Assembly: GCA_023362775.1 (NCBI GenBank)
Contig: JALMGJ010000014.1
Location: forward strand, 4,427,501-4,491,500
Origin: Charina bottae
Taxonomy: Eukaryota; Chordata; Lepidosauria; Squamata; Charinaidae
Length of the DNA stretch: 64,000 nucleotides
Direction: 5' to 3'
Positions 44,946 to 55,990 of this stretch are shown one piece after another. Numbering within the stretch: the stretch's first letter is position 1; each line of letters begins with the position of its first letter. The translations under genes and the position numbers were made by a program. Under the pieces are notes generated by a model. That model searched no databases. It worked only from the letters and a program-made list of their open reading frames with translations, and had not been told where the DNA came from.

Positions 44946-46776
44946 TAAATAATAAGACCCATGCAGTGGATCTTCCCTCTGTCCTTCAAAGCCATCCTCT
45001 ATACTCACTACATCACTGTGGCACATCTATCCATGCATATTGTGGGGTACATCTTTAGGAAACTCTCAGCTGGGTTTATAATTGTACTAAGCCATGATGT
45101 GGTCTGTGTGGTTCATTATCTAAACCCACACACATATGACTTAGCAACTACGGGTTATTCAAGAAGCTGTAGTTAAGCAAACGATGACTTGGCATGGAGT
45201 GTGAACTAAGCTTGAGTAGCAAACCTTGCAGGAAAAGCTGGAAGCCCTATTATCTTTGTATTCCTGCAAAAACAATTCCTATCCCCATGGCCAAAGACCA
45301 GACAGGCCACTAATAGAGTGTGGCTTTATAGGAGGAGAGTACTGTTACACAACATGTACAAGCTATGTCAAGAGTTCAACAGGGTCCTTTCCTCTAGCTT
45401 TGGAGTTTAGCTTTCCATTTCTTTTCTCTTCCATTTCCTTCCCAACATATTCATCCATTAATACAGGAAGACAGAGCTTCTCAGTTAGATATTTTGCTCA
45501 GTGTGGCTTTTGCTGCAGGGATGGTAGGAATCTCTACTTGTGGGAAGAGTTTTGCTTCTATATGACATTGGAAAGGTGCTTTATGCTGCCCCATTACCTG
45601 AGCTTTGGAGCATGGAATCTTCCATTCAAATTGTCTACTGGATTTGTCTTTGTGGCCTGCTTTTTAATCACAGGAAGGAAATAAATATCACAAACCGTTA
45701 CAAAGCACACTTTTAGCAGTAATAATGTTAAGCTTTTTAAATGCCAAACACAAAATAGCCAGCATCTTGTTTACCACCACATCCTGATAGCATTTGGGAG
45801 GATAAACTTCAGAGAAGCCTAATTTTCTGTCTTCTGGTTGCTTTCTATCATCTGGACTTTCATCTCGAGAAGCATCACTTTTGCGATGTCTTTCCCATGA
45901 GATTAAATGATAACTTTTAAAAATGAATTTAATGGGACAGCAATAGCTGAGATGGAAATGACACTTAAATGTCCAGGTTGGGCCTCACAGAATTGATCCA
46001 GTTGTTCATATAAAGTCTCACTCATGCTGTCTGAAGACTCAACCAAATCTGTGGGTTGTCCCTTCTGAGTGCTCTATGGTTTCATTCTCTTATATTCCAT
46101 CAAATACATTGTACATTTAAAACCTCCCACTGCAGGCAAAGAGAAGCTGGGATTCTGGTGGGAATTTTCTTATTCCTGAGCCCCATCTGTATCATCAGTA
46201 AAACAAAGACTTGTCTTTAGGTTGGAGTTTGTTTTTCAGAAAAAGTTGTGTGAGCACACTCCATTCTAGGTCAAGACCTGGATTGACACATCAATATGGT
46301 CTTTCCCATTGATGGAAAAAGCTGTAGAACTGTATTAGTAGTAGAGGAGATCTTTTCTGGAAGTAATTTGCATTCAGTTACAGCAACAGAAGAGACAAAC
46401 TATATCCTTATAGAAAGAAAGCTACAATCAACTTCTTTTCTCACTGTCTTATATCATACGGTGGGGACTTTGTCTTTACATATCACAAAGTTCTAAAGAA
46501 CCACTTGGTCTTCTTGTGTGTCCAAACCACTGGAATTTCCATAAGGTGCTATTACTTATGTTTTTAAATATTTTTGTTGAATCATTCAAATGTATTTTTT
46601 AAGTCTTGCCTAATGAATTTAACTGACTTTAACCCTTGAAGGCCATGCAACCTCAATTCCATTTCTTGAATGTTGAGTATTACAATGTATAACTCATATT
46701 AAGGTGCTTTTTGGTGCTGTTTCAACAGTAGCCATGGGTGGGGGGGATGGGGGGAGAGGGGATGACTTTAAAAATC

Positions 46777-46791
46777 AATAAAAACAATAAA
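46777..46791 (+). terminator. Paired poly(A) signals in intergenic DNA
   Basis: Two AATAAA hexamers (46777-46782 and 46786-46791) lie 9 bases apart. The upstream part is T/G-rich and apparently not repetitive. They could end a long alternative IGSF9B 3' UTR or an unannotated transcript. Confidence 0.25.
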
Positions 46792-49245
46792 GTGGAAACT
46801 TAATTCCCCACACTACTTCCTTTATGGTTTCGTTCTTCATTTTTGTAAAAAAAAGAAAGTTACTACAAGTAGGCGGGAATGTGTGCTGATTCATGATTGG
46901 CACACTCCAACTATTCCATCGTTAACTGTCAAACTAATGTGTAAAAATTGTAACGGTTGATTTTTATTAGGATTTTAAAAATTGCACAGGTGAATATAGT
47001 TCAGTCTAGGCCAGGGTGGCATTTAGAGCGTTAATTTAAACTTCAGATAAGGAAAACAGCTTGAAAAGTAACACTATTTTTCAGTATGTGTTTTTTTTCT
47101 GTAAAGTTTCCAAAAAAAAAAAAAATCCAAGATACAATGGTGCTGTACCAAAGCCTTATACGAGATTTAATCTGCAAGATTATCTATATCTGCCGTTGTT
47201 GTTCTCTGCCTCCATTGTGTAAAGGCCAGTAAAATACCAGCAAAGAAAGGAGTTTGGATTAGAAGCTGGACTTCGGACCTGTTAGCCTACCTTCTTTGGA
47301 AAAAGGGAGCACTTCCAATGTTCAGCAGATAGAATGTGCAAGTTATTTTGCTTCCCCTCCTTGCACTTCCAAGTGGTGAGACTTACTTTCTATGCTTGAA
47401 TGAGGCGGGTGCATATCTAGTCCCCTCATTCACATACCCACTTTCTCTCTTGTCTCTTCCCTTGACCATCTAAAATAGCTCTTCATAGTACGCACCCTCA
47501 ACTTCTTGACTGCTGGCATTCTTCCTTGTTTTTTTTGAGGAATCCAAGAGCTTAAGTTCAGAGGTGCCGAATTAGACATCCAACGTACGGTTTGGTTCGG
47601 TTCCATGTCTCTGATCCCTCTTGCGTGTCCTGTATTTATAGCGAGTGATGCAAAAGGAATTTCCCCCATGACTTGGTGCTAATTAATTTTGTTTGGGGGA
47701 GAGAATAGGCAGCTGAAGGTGGCATCACAAGAGTGAAAGCTCTGCTTTATTTGCTTCCTTCGTGCTTTTCTTTCCCAATACTCTTAAGAAGAGAAAAACC
47801 AGAAAGCGTGGTGTGTCTGCACCACAAATATAAATCAGTACATTGGAGGTGGCCTGCAGCAAATGGGACTCTGGGAAGCAGAAGGTCAACTCAGTGCTTC
47901 CTGGATGATTTGAACTGACAATTCAGAATTGCTAACTAGCATGCTGGATAGAACCTTCATGTTCTGGTGAGAGTTAGATCTCGCACAGTCAAAAAGAAAC
48001 AACCAGATAGGAGATCAGGCCATTACTCAGACAAGAGGCAGATAGAAACTGTATCTTGCATTCCAAAGGGAATCACTTCTAGCCATTAATGTAGAACAGG
48101 TGGGAAAAGTGATGCAAGAAATGTGAACGTTGATTGTGGTATAAACAGAACTCGCCACTGATACACTGCAGTTGTGGGAATTCTTTGGTAATGGCTTTAT
48201 ATGTGAGCCTTTATATCCTGGAAAATTCACTCTTGCAGCATTTTGCCTTGCCAACCAAGAGAAGGCCAATGGCAATGCCAATATAACTAGTGGCACCAAG
48301 TTGGAGAAGGTTGGTACAGCTCCTTAAAAATTCTACCACTGTCCCACCAAGATCAATAGTTGCATGGCCATTGATTCCAGCCATTGTGGTTTATAAACCA
48401 CATGCCAACCCAGTCCGTGTGGTTTATTCAATAAATCATGGTCAAATAAAACAAGATTAAGCATGTGATATGTTTCCCATCTAATTTTTGAACTTGGTTA
48501 GAAATACAGTGGCATTACTCAAGTTCATTAGCTGCTCCTCCAGGACCCTATGGAAAAATCGTCCCAACACTAAAGAACATGTTTGGTTCTGAGAGTGACA
48601 GAACCAGAACAGATGTAATAATATCCAGCAACGTGGGTTCAGTTTGATCCTTTGGTCTCCTATCACCCAGTGTGGCCAGATTAGAGGATGTACCTCATGT
48701 GGCCAAAGTAAATGTAGATTATGTCTTCTGCCAAGTTCCTTGGTTTATCTTGGGGAGGGAGGGGCTTTTTGTCCTTCCTCAAAGTTATCACACTTGGCTT
48801 TTAGTGGCCACATCCAGTTTGGGGGATTCTTCTAAGCAATAAATCCACTTTCTCTACTGCTGATGTTAGTCCCTGTGGGCATTTGGAACATTGCCAGTTA
48901 ATTAAAACACATGATCCCCTGCCTTAAAAGTGGATGGCATGCCCTTAACCCTTCTACCTGCTGGTATTTTACAAGCCTAATCAGCAAATCCACCTTCAGT
49001 AACATTGCATGTTCATAACTTTATTTTCACCCCCTGCTTTTCATTTTATTATTTTATTGCTTTCTTTTTTTAAAAAAAGAGATGTGTACCCTGTAAAGAA
49101 AATTATGGCAGTGTTGCTATGTTATGTTAAACCTGCCATTCTATAGGAGAATGATGGACTTTGGAATTGATTACAAAAAAAAAATCATTTAATTGCTCCA
49201 CATGTAACATTACTCTGCTTCAGAAGTGTTTTGTATTTTGATATA

Positions 49246-49251
49246 AATAAA
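49246..49251 (+). terminator. Poly(A) signal with GT-rich downstream element
   Basis: AATAAA is followed by an A-run and then, about 50 bases on, GGGTGTGTTGTTGTTAAG, a good downstream GU-rich element. No coding gene was recognised upstream within 19 kb. Confidence 0.3.
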
Positions 49252-51385
49252 CATTTGCAAAAAAAAATATCCTGGTGTGTTAAATTTTACATTTCTCTGG
49301 GTGTGTTGTTGTTAAGTATTATCCCATATGACATTGTGGTGAGCATGTAGGATATGAACTGGAGAGACACTGATTCAAATTTCCACTCTGAAATAACTAA
49401 ATGCTATATGCTACACATATACAAACCAAATACAAGCACATGAAAGGCTGGCTTTTGTAAAAAAAAAAGGGGGGGGGAACCTATTGCAACTCAGAAGCAT
49501 TTACATAAAATATGGCAGAAGAGAAGGAATGCTGCATAATCTTCCCAATCAATCATTTCTTCCTGCAAAATTATAATCCATCCATCTGATTATTTCTATA
49601 GGATGGACACCTGGACATTTCCCCATGGGGTTCCAGTGTTTATTGACAGTTGCAAACCTGTAACTATGAAGATACTTGCTACATCTTTGCTCATGTACAT
49701 CACTTCGACTTGGCCAGGTTGAGGTGTCTATAAGTGCTGTGAATCAAATATATACTGTAAATAGTTATGGAAGAAAGAGTGGGCGACTGATTAGTGAGCT
49801 ATGGGAAAGTAGTTTGTTTGAATGCTCTTCCAGGCATTCAAGGGGTCAAAAAGAGCTGAGCATTGATCAGAAGCCACAAGCAGACTTGGGGGGCGGAGGC
49901 GGATTGGGGAGGGGGAAGTTCCATCTTCTTTGGACTGGCCCTACCTCCTACTGACCCATGGCAGCAAATCAAAATGGTGTCATTATATTTGTGTAATTGA
50001 ATTAAAACAACACAACATTTCCGGTGCTCACATGATGGTGTTATCATTTTATAATTGAAGGCATTAGAACATTAAAGCAGATCAAATTACCCTTATAATT
50101 TTATAACTGAATGTGAAGCATTAAAGCAGATCGAATGCCAGCGTTCTAATTTTATAAATGAACTTAAAGCATGAAATGCACATAAGATCATCCACTAAAA
50201 ACACCATTAAAAATAAAACAAACATCCAAATGAGAAATCACAGCGCTATCAGATTAAAATCTACTTCAGCAGCAAGTCAGCCTTGATACCCAAAGACTCT
50301 CAATAAAAATACCTTTGTCTCCAGCAGCACGGCAATGGAAAAACGTTCTGACTCACACACTTTCCCAGCACTACTTTGACATGTCATTGTGATTTTCCTA
50401 GAGTTTGTGGAATCCACTAGTTCTTTGGGGCATGAAAAGACTATATGAACACAAGAGACAGATGTCTTCTCCAGGTGAGCTATATTTGATGGCAACCCCT
50501 TCACCTGTATGGAACAGGGATGGAAGGAGCAACTTCTCCTTAGAGTAGGAGTGGTCAGCCTGCAGTATCAGACCCTTCCTTGTTTCCTCACTCCTCTTTT
50601 GTGGCATCACCAACACTCAAGAGCAAACCAAACAATAGCAGGAGTGCAATTTTCAGTGGGAAGTCTGTGAACAGAGATGTGATAAACCTTTGGTAGGCTT
50701 ATGAAACCCACAAGCACTTGAGATTCTTTTTTCTATTTTTTCTATTATTATTTTTTTACAAAATGGGCTCTTTCAGGTCAAAGAACCTCAGCCTACCCCA
50801 TCCCTATCCCCACCCACATCCATGGAAAATCTTTAGGTCAATGCCCAGTTTTTGGCCACTGGGGAGGAAAACTAAAAACATCAGGGAGGGAGGGAGGGAG
50901 GGAGGAAGGGTAGCTTTTTCTGTTTTAAAGTGTTAAAAAAATAATAGGACAGCTTCATATGCTTCATAAATATTTCTTTTCTTTCTTCTTTCATAAAAAT
51001 GCAACATTTTAGAATCACTGGATCCCGGTGCTGGGAAGGTCCATGTAGACTCTCACATCCAACCTCTTGCTCAAGGTAGAAATCCAGATGAAAGCATCCA
51101 TGACAACTTGGGGTCCATTTTCTCCCTTTGTAACTGGTTCCATGGGAAAACTGATCTTGCCATTACGAAGCAGTTTTGTTTTATTATTTTGTATTCAACT
51201 GGATTCTTCTTTCCTGTAATTTAAATCCATTATTCTGTATCCTACATTCTGGGATGAGAAGGGAACCAGTTTCGGCTTTGTTCGGCTTTGTGTTATATTC
51301 CTTCTAGTATTTGACCAGATCAACAAAAAACCTAAATGTTTGTTTTGCATCACTTGTATTATTTCAATGCCTCTACTCCTGGAAA

Positions 51386-51729
51386 AAAAAAGGTAAAGGT
51401 AAAGGTTCCCCCCACACATTTGTGCAGTCGTGTCCGAGTCTAGGGGCCGGTGCTCATCTCCGTTTGTTAGCCAAAGAGCCAGCGTTGTCCGAAGACGCTT
51501 CCGCGGTCATGTGGCCGCATGACGCCCGTGGAACGCTGTTACCTACCCACCGAAGTGGTACCTATTCATCTACTTGCATTTGCATGCTTTCGAATTGCTA
51601 GGTTGGCAAGAGCTGGAGCTAGTGCGGGAGCTCACTCCGCACGCAGGGCTAGGGATTTGAACCTCCGAACTTGCGATCTTCCGATCAACAAGCCTGGCGT
51701 CTTACCCACTGAGCCACCACGCCCCTTGG
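51386..51729 (-). mobile_element. Full-length Sauria-type SINE, antisense
   Basis: It is the reverse complement of the 21799 element: GGTAAAGGTAAAGG tail at the left and the GGGGCGTGGTGGCTCAGTGG head at the right end. Duplications ACTCCTGGAAA (51375-51385 and 51730-51740) frame it. It ends about 240 bases before the SPATA19 start codon, so it may lie in or next to the promoter. Confidence 0.85.
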
Positions 51730-51811
51730 ACTCCTGGAAAGGAATATTCAATATTCAAAAGATCAAGCCACCATCCCATCCAATGTTTATCCATACTTCT
51801 CCATTCTATTA

Positions 51812-51819
51812 TGACATCA
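51812..51819 (+). promoter_or_regulatory. CRE-like TGACATCA upstream of SPATA19
   Basis: TGACATCA differs from the palindromic CRE (TGACGTCA) at one base and lies about 150 bases before the SPATA19 start codon. Many spermatid genes are driven by CREM through CRE-like sites near the start. The site fits, but an 8-base near-match is weak evidence. No convincing TATA box was seen in the 245 bases between the upstream SINE and the start codon. Confidence 0.25.
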
Positions 51820-51970
51820 CAGTTTCCTAGGTAATGTCTTTTGCTGGCATAGGGCAGGTTTGGTGACCAGAATCATAATTCTCACTTGAAGGGTCCAGAA
51901 GTTCTTTCTACCAAGCAAAAATTGTGGCTCAGGGGATCTGACTTCCCTGGGACTGTAAGCGTGAGTTGGG

Positions 51971-52048
51971 ATGATAATTACCACATGGACAGCATTTATT
52001 GTCTTCCGCAGAGCTTCTAGACGCCCTTTTCCAGCTGGGAAATATCCA
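51971..52048 (+). CDS. SPATA19: SPATA19 exon 1, mitochondrial targeting region
   Basis: The ATG at 51971 begins MIITTWTAFIVFRRASRRPF. The MIITTW opening is the same as human SPATA19 (spergen-1) as I recall it. The first 26 residues are a hydrophobic segment followed by an Arg-rich, acid-free stretch, as expected of a mitochondrial targeting signal. SPATA19 is a sperm mitochondrial protein implicated in organising the mitochondrial sheath. The exon ends after AAA TAT CCA in phase 0, with donor GTAAGG at 52049. The reading frame continues through the intron for a while, but the splice gives continuity with the conserved second exon. Confidence 0.88.
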
Positions 52049-52171
52049 GTAAGGACAGCTGTTGGTGTTTGGCCCCCAGAGCAAGTGGGTGGGTTGAGCC
52101 TGGAGAGGAAATTAAGGTGGATCACAAGATTATCTATTGAATTCTTTCCTCCCCCCACCCTTTTCTTTAAG

Positions 52172-52228
52172 GATGTTACTGTAGTTGAACCTGAGATTGT
52201 GACTGTACTGGAGCACTGGCTGAGAAAG
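52172..52228 (+). CDS. SPATA19: SPATA19 exon 2
   Basis: A 57-nt exon, phase 0 at both ends, encodes 19 residues: DVTVVEPEIVTVLEHWLRK. The acceptor follows a strong pyrimidine tract (TCTTTAAG, ending at 52171) and the donor GTAAGTG starts at 52229. The acidic-hydrophobic pattern and the HWL(R/K)K ending correspond to the matching segment of human SPATA19 as I recall it. Only 123 bases separate it from exon 1. Confidence 0.88.
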
Positions 52229-52848
52229 GTAAGTGAGCGATCCTGAAATTGCAGACCATCTAGCCAATATGTGAAAGATTCCCATCCAGAACAAGGATGA
52301 AATAAGAAGCTGATACATAAGCTTGACTTTCAGTGTCTACCTGGACATACCCATGTTGTTTTCTTGGCAACAGTAAGAAAGTGGTTGTATTGACACTGTT
52401 GTCTTCTAGGATTATTCCTCCTCCTCCTCCTCCTCCTCCAATTTTAATTTTAATTTCTCAGTCTACTTGGTAGCACTGGCCAAAATTAGTTTGATGCAGT
52501 ATATCTGGTCCTACATATTTCAGTGGTGATGAACACTGAGCTACCTGAAAGCTTAGGATTTTTTTTCTGAAACAGGGATTTATACCAGTTTTTGGAGTGA
52601 AAGTTGCATTTACACTGAGTGCTGTCCAGGTATTGTACACCAGCCAGTGGGAAGGAACAGATGGAAAATAAATGCATGTTCATGTATCCAAACTACAGGT
52701 TTCTGGATTCCTTAGTAGTGCTTTGTCCATCCTTAATGTTTTCTCTTGCTGCACTTTGTTTTGCTTTAGAGTAAGATGTATCTTGTTGGGACAAAGCACT
52801 GGCCTTTGGGTCTCTCCTTGTATCAGTATATGGTTCTTTCTTCCCCAG

Positions 52849-53031
52849 GTTGAAGATGAGGCTGCAAAGATCTTTAGGCAGAAATCAGAAAACAGAACAC
52901 ACTTTAAGAGTGAATCGAGATCTGACATCAGATCGTTTCCTTCAGTTGGCCAAGATGTAGCAGCAGCACGGTCCAAACCAGAAACTTGGGAAAAATTTGA
53001 AGACAGGAGGCCAGCAAGGATGAGAACTTTG
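52849..53031 (+). CDS. SPATA19: SPATA19 exon 3
   Basis: A 183-nt exon encodes 61 residues with phase 0 at both ends. It begins VEDEAAKIFRQKSENRTHFK and ends RPARMRTL. The acceptor is TTCCCCAG, ending at 52848, and the donor GTAGGC starts at 53032. It is rich in charged residues and Ser, with no membrane segment. It corresponds to the least conserved central part of SPATA19 and is likely longer than the mammalian counterpart, which would help explain 191 residues here against about 167 in human (recalled figure). Confidence 0.82.
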
Positions 53032-53630
53032 GTAGGCAATTGAATGGATGGTGGTTGGTAGAGCAAACAGCAAATTGCTTTCTCTTATCAAGGAATTTGT
53101 CCCCAATTTGTCTTCAGTTAAAAGTGTGAGGTGATAAAAGACAAGGAAGAGTATAGAAGGTATAGCTGGTGTGCAGCTTGCAAGAACTAGTCTCTGTGGT
53201 GATGTCACAGATCTTTCCAATGTTCCAGTTTGGAATTTAAAAAATGCTAAAGCATTGTGGTAGTTCAAACGACTACTCACATGCTGATCATTCTTCTCCA
53301 ATTCAACTTGAAATCTGAGCCAGAGATAAATTCTATTTGCTTCCTGTCCCATCAATTCAGCCCCTTTTCCAGCTGCAGCGCCTGCTGTTGCAAAGATCCA
53401 GAGGAAAATAATTTCCCCTCTCTCCTTCCTTATTCCTAATCCTTAGAACAGCATCTGATAGCTTGCTACATGCTGGGAAATGTAGGCTCCTTATTTACTT
53501 GGCAAGACAACACTTCCCAATTTACCAGCACCTGAGAAAAGTCTGTTGTGCTCTTCTGATTTCCAAGCACTAAGGAAGAACATATAAGGAAAGAAGTTAA
53601 AGGGAGCTCACTTTTTACTAGTGTGCTAAC

Positions 53631-53945
53631 CAGGGTTTCTCAACCAGGGTTCCATGGAACCCTAGGGTTCTGCAAGAGGTCAGTAGGGGTTCCCTGGGAG
53701 ATCATGATTTATTTAAAAATTATTTCAAATTCGGGCAACTTCACATTAAAGAGGTAAATTTCATTCTTTATTTTTATTTTTAGTTTAAGAACACTGTTAA
53801 TGCATATATACAGGCCTACACATGAAACAAATATAATAATTTTGTAACTTCTGGCCTGTATTTGAGTCTGAATGTACAGGGGTTCCCCGAGGCCTGAAAA
53901 ATATTTCAAGAGTTTCCTTCAGGGTCAAAAGGTTGAGAAAGGCTG
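53631..53945. mobile_element. Non-autonomous hAT element in SPATA19 intron 3
   Basis: The ends CAGGGTTTCTCAACC and GGTTGAGAAAGGCTG are inverted repeats with two mismatches. They are flanked by perfect 8-bp duplications GTGCTAAC (53623-53630 and 53946-53953). The interior is AT-rich. GGTTCC phrases near both ends extend the inverted repeat. Confidence 0.85.
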
Positions 53946-54574
53946 GTGCTAACTGTTAGGCCCATAAGTCTTTATAGAAACTTTAGATGACATTGTTTCT
54001 GCCTTTGTTCCTTGGGTGCAAGGATCATTCTGGGCTCCAGGAGGCGAATGTCATTGCATTTCTCAGTTTTGGCCAAAGAAAGATATACACAGGCTGAATC
54101 CCTACCTGGAGGTTTTCTGTTTATCATAGCAAGGTTTGTTTGGATATAAATTTGACAATCTGTTAAATATGGCTCATTCTTAATGGTTTCCCCCCCCAAA
54201 AAATAAAATATAAGCTTGTTTGCAAAGTTTGAATGCTGTGCATTCAAATACACCCACCCACATAAATGTGAGGTAGAAAACCTGTATATAGACACTATAT
54301 ATTCACATCTATAGTATAATTAGATAGTTGTACGCTAGAGTTACTATTTTGGAAAATGACAGCTGTGATGGGGACTCTCAAGTTCAAGTTCACATTCAGC
54401 TCACAAGTTTACATATCAACCCAACCCCTTTTAGGGGGATATTATGGGAATAAATTAGAAGAAGGGAGATTATTGTTTGCCATCCTGAGGTGGGTGTATA
54501 TCTGTATCAATATCATCCCTTTCTCTCTCTCTGCAGATCGGCCAACATTTCCAGTACCAATAACTAGATATTTT

Positions 54575-54643
54575 TCTTCCTTCCTTCCTTCCTTCCTTCC
54601 TTCCTTCCTTCCTTCCTTCCTTCCTTCCTTCCTTCCTTCCTTC

Positions 54644-54718
<75 letters not shown>

Positions 54719-54720
54719 TT
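54575..54720. repeat. Compound (TTCC)n(TTTC)n microsatellite
   Basis: About 70 bases of TTCC repeats change into about 75 bases of TTTC repeats. On the + strand this is pure pyrimidine and ends exactly at the TTGTAG acceptor of SPATA19 exon 4. Confidence 0.95.
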
Positions 54721-54725
54721 TGTAG

Positions 54726-54817
54726 GACTTTTCAAGTATGTCTGACATAAAACTTTCCTGCAGTTCCAGTCAGGATTTGCTGGAGGACAGAATGAGGATT
54801 CAGTTTATGCGTTGGAG
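54726..54817 (+). CDS. SPATA19: SPATA19 exon 4, abutting a microsatellite acceptor
   Basis: A 92-nt exon encodes DFSSMSDIKLSCSSSQDLLE and then DRMRIQFMRW. It enters in phase 0 and leaves in phase 2 with donor GTGAAAG at 54818. The QDLLEDRMRIQFMRW part aligns with the conserved S-Q-x-x-L-E-x-R-x-R-I-Q-F-x-R-W block of SPATA19. A nearer CAG acceptor at 54763-54765 would put the conserved block out of frame. The acceptor TTGTAG at 54720-54725 is therefore chosen, and it lies directly after the TTCC/TTTC microsatellite. Confidence 0.83.
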
Positions 54818-55024
54818 GTGAAAGCTAATGATTATTGCTATTCTTTCATGACAAGTGGAAAAGATTATTAAAAAATTAGGGCAGACTAAACTTATAAGTC
54901 AGCTACAAGCCAAACATATTCAACATTAGGAATGGTTCTTTCACCCAATCTGCCCATCCTAGACTGATGTGCAGGTGGAATGCAGTGATTCTTCAAATAT
55001 AGTCCTTTTGTTATGATGTTCTCA

Positions 55025-55209
55025 GCTCAAATTTCACATCAAAAGGAATATAAAAACATGCATTTGAGAATAACCTCCACTCTATGGAATTCCCTGTCTC
55101 ATGAGATGAATACGTCCAAATTCCTGGGTCTCTGGAAGGTCTTAAAAACTGCATTGTTCTGCAGGACATATACAGTAGGTGCTGATGATACAAGAGCTGG
55201 GTTACATGA

Positions 55210-55251
<42 letters not shown>

Positions 55252-55330
55252 TTATTGGCTTGATCTTTTCTGATTATAAGCACCTTAAGTCCTTTGTGGA
55301 AGGAAGTGGTGTATAAATAATTGTACCAAT
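55025..55330 (+). repeat. LINE 3' end (CR1/L2-like) with ATT microsatellite
   Basis: TATGGAATTCCCTGTCTCAT, TGGAAGGTCTTAAAAACTGC and the tail AGCACCTTAAGTCC...GTGTATAAATAATTG followed by AATAAATAAA match a common sauropsid LINE 3' end. It contains an (ATT)n run at 55209-55252. It sits in SPATA19 intron 4. Confidence 0.5.
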
Positions 55331-55666
55331 AAATAAATTTAGGAACACACATTGGGAAGGAAAAGATAGAATATTGGTGTGGGTTTTTAGACCCCTGATG
55401 TACATGTTCTGCGGGGAAAAAAATCTGTAGGACAAAGTGAACAAAACACAAATGGTATGGTGGTCACTGGCCAATATTTTCCAGATCTTTTTATATAAAT
55501 GAATAAAAATAAATGAATGTTTGAAAAGATAGTATTACGCAGATTAGGACTCTGAAGATACCTTTTTAGAAAGCCTTTTAGAAGCTGATTTTATACTTTG
55601 GTGGCTCTTCTACTATATGGAACTAAAGCTAATTTTAATGCTAATTAACTCCTGAATGTTTTTCAG

Positions 55667-55744
55667 CCAAACTCAAGTATATCGTGTTACAAGTGATATT
55701 AGGAAGGACGCAATGCAAGAGAGGCTGGATAAAGTGAGAAACAG
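55667..55744 (+). CDS. SPATA19: SPATA19 exon 5
   Basis: A 78-nt exon encodes (S)QTQVYRVTSDIRKDAMQERL and DKVRN. It completes a Ser codon from exon 4 (AG|C) and leaves with AG for exon 6. The acceptor TTTTTCAG ends at 55666 and the donor GTGAGA starts at 55745. The pattern of alternating charged and hydrophobic residues suggests a helix. It corresponds to the human segment around the I-R-D-R-I-E-Q-V-R motif. Confidence 0.87.
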
Positions 55745-55902
55745 GTGAGACTCAGTTGGAACGAAGTGGTTGGATTAGAACGAATATTGTCCACTATTGT
55801 TTCACTGCTTATGCATACAAACGTTGGGTCCTAATTACTCTGCCCGTGTTTCAATTTGGTAGGACATTGATCCCACACTAACTGCACTTCTTTACCTTTC
55901 AG

Positions 55903-55990
55903 TGTCTCCAGAGTGATGTTCCAGGCAGGTTCAGATTCTGAGTACAGCCCATCTGACACTGACCTCCATGTCTCAATATCCACAATTTAG
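55903..55990 (+). CDS. SPATA19: SPATA19 last coding exon
   Basis: The exon completes AGT (Ser) and reads VSRVMFQAGSDSEYSPSDTD followed by LHVSISTI and a TAG stop at 55988-55990. The acceptor CTTTCAG ends at 55902. The tail is acidic and Ser-rich. The six exons sum to 576 bases (191 residues) in one frame, so the gene looks intact. A plausible poly(A) signal (AATAAA at 57304-57309) lies 1.3 kb downstream. Confidence 0.87.

Larger units (their letters stand above)
29918..51385. other. Intergenic region IGSF9B-SPATA19
   Basis: Apart from the repeats listed separately, I see no coding gene here. The longer ORFs (for example 45226-45684 and 35202-35588) lack domain-like composition, splice partners or recognisable similarity. 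The stretches 34135-35814, 41000-42700 and 45700-51385 contain mainly unrecognised AT-rich sequence, plus a short GGGA repeat at 50884-50907. Confidence 0.6.

Noticed and set aside
45226..45684. 152-codon ORF on the + strand in the intergenic region
   Set aside because: The composition is like translated AT-rich DNA, and there is no domain, splice partner or recognisable similarity.
54442..54748. Long ORFs of Lys-Glu-Arg or Phe-Leu-Pro-Ser repeats
   Set aside because: They are translations of the TTCC/TTTC microsatellite.
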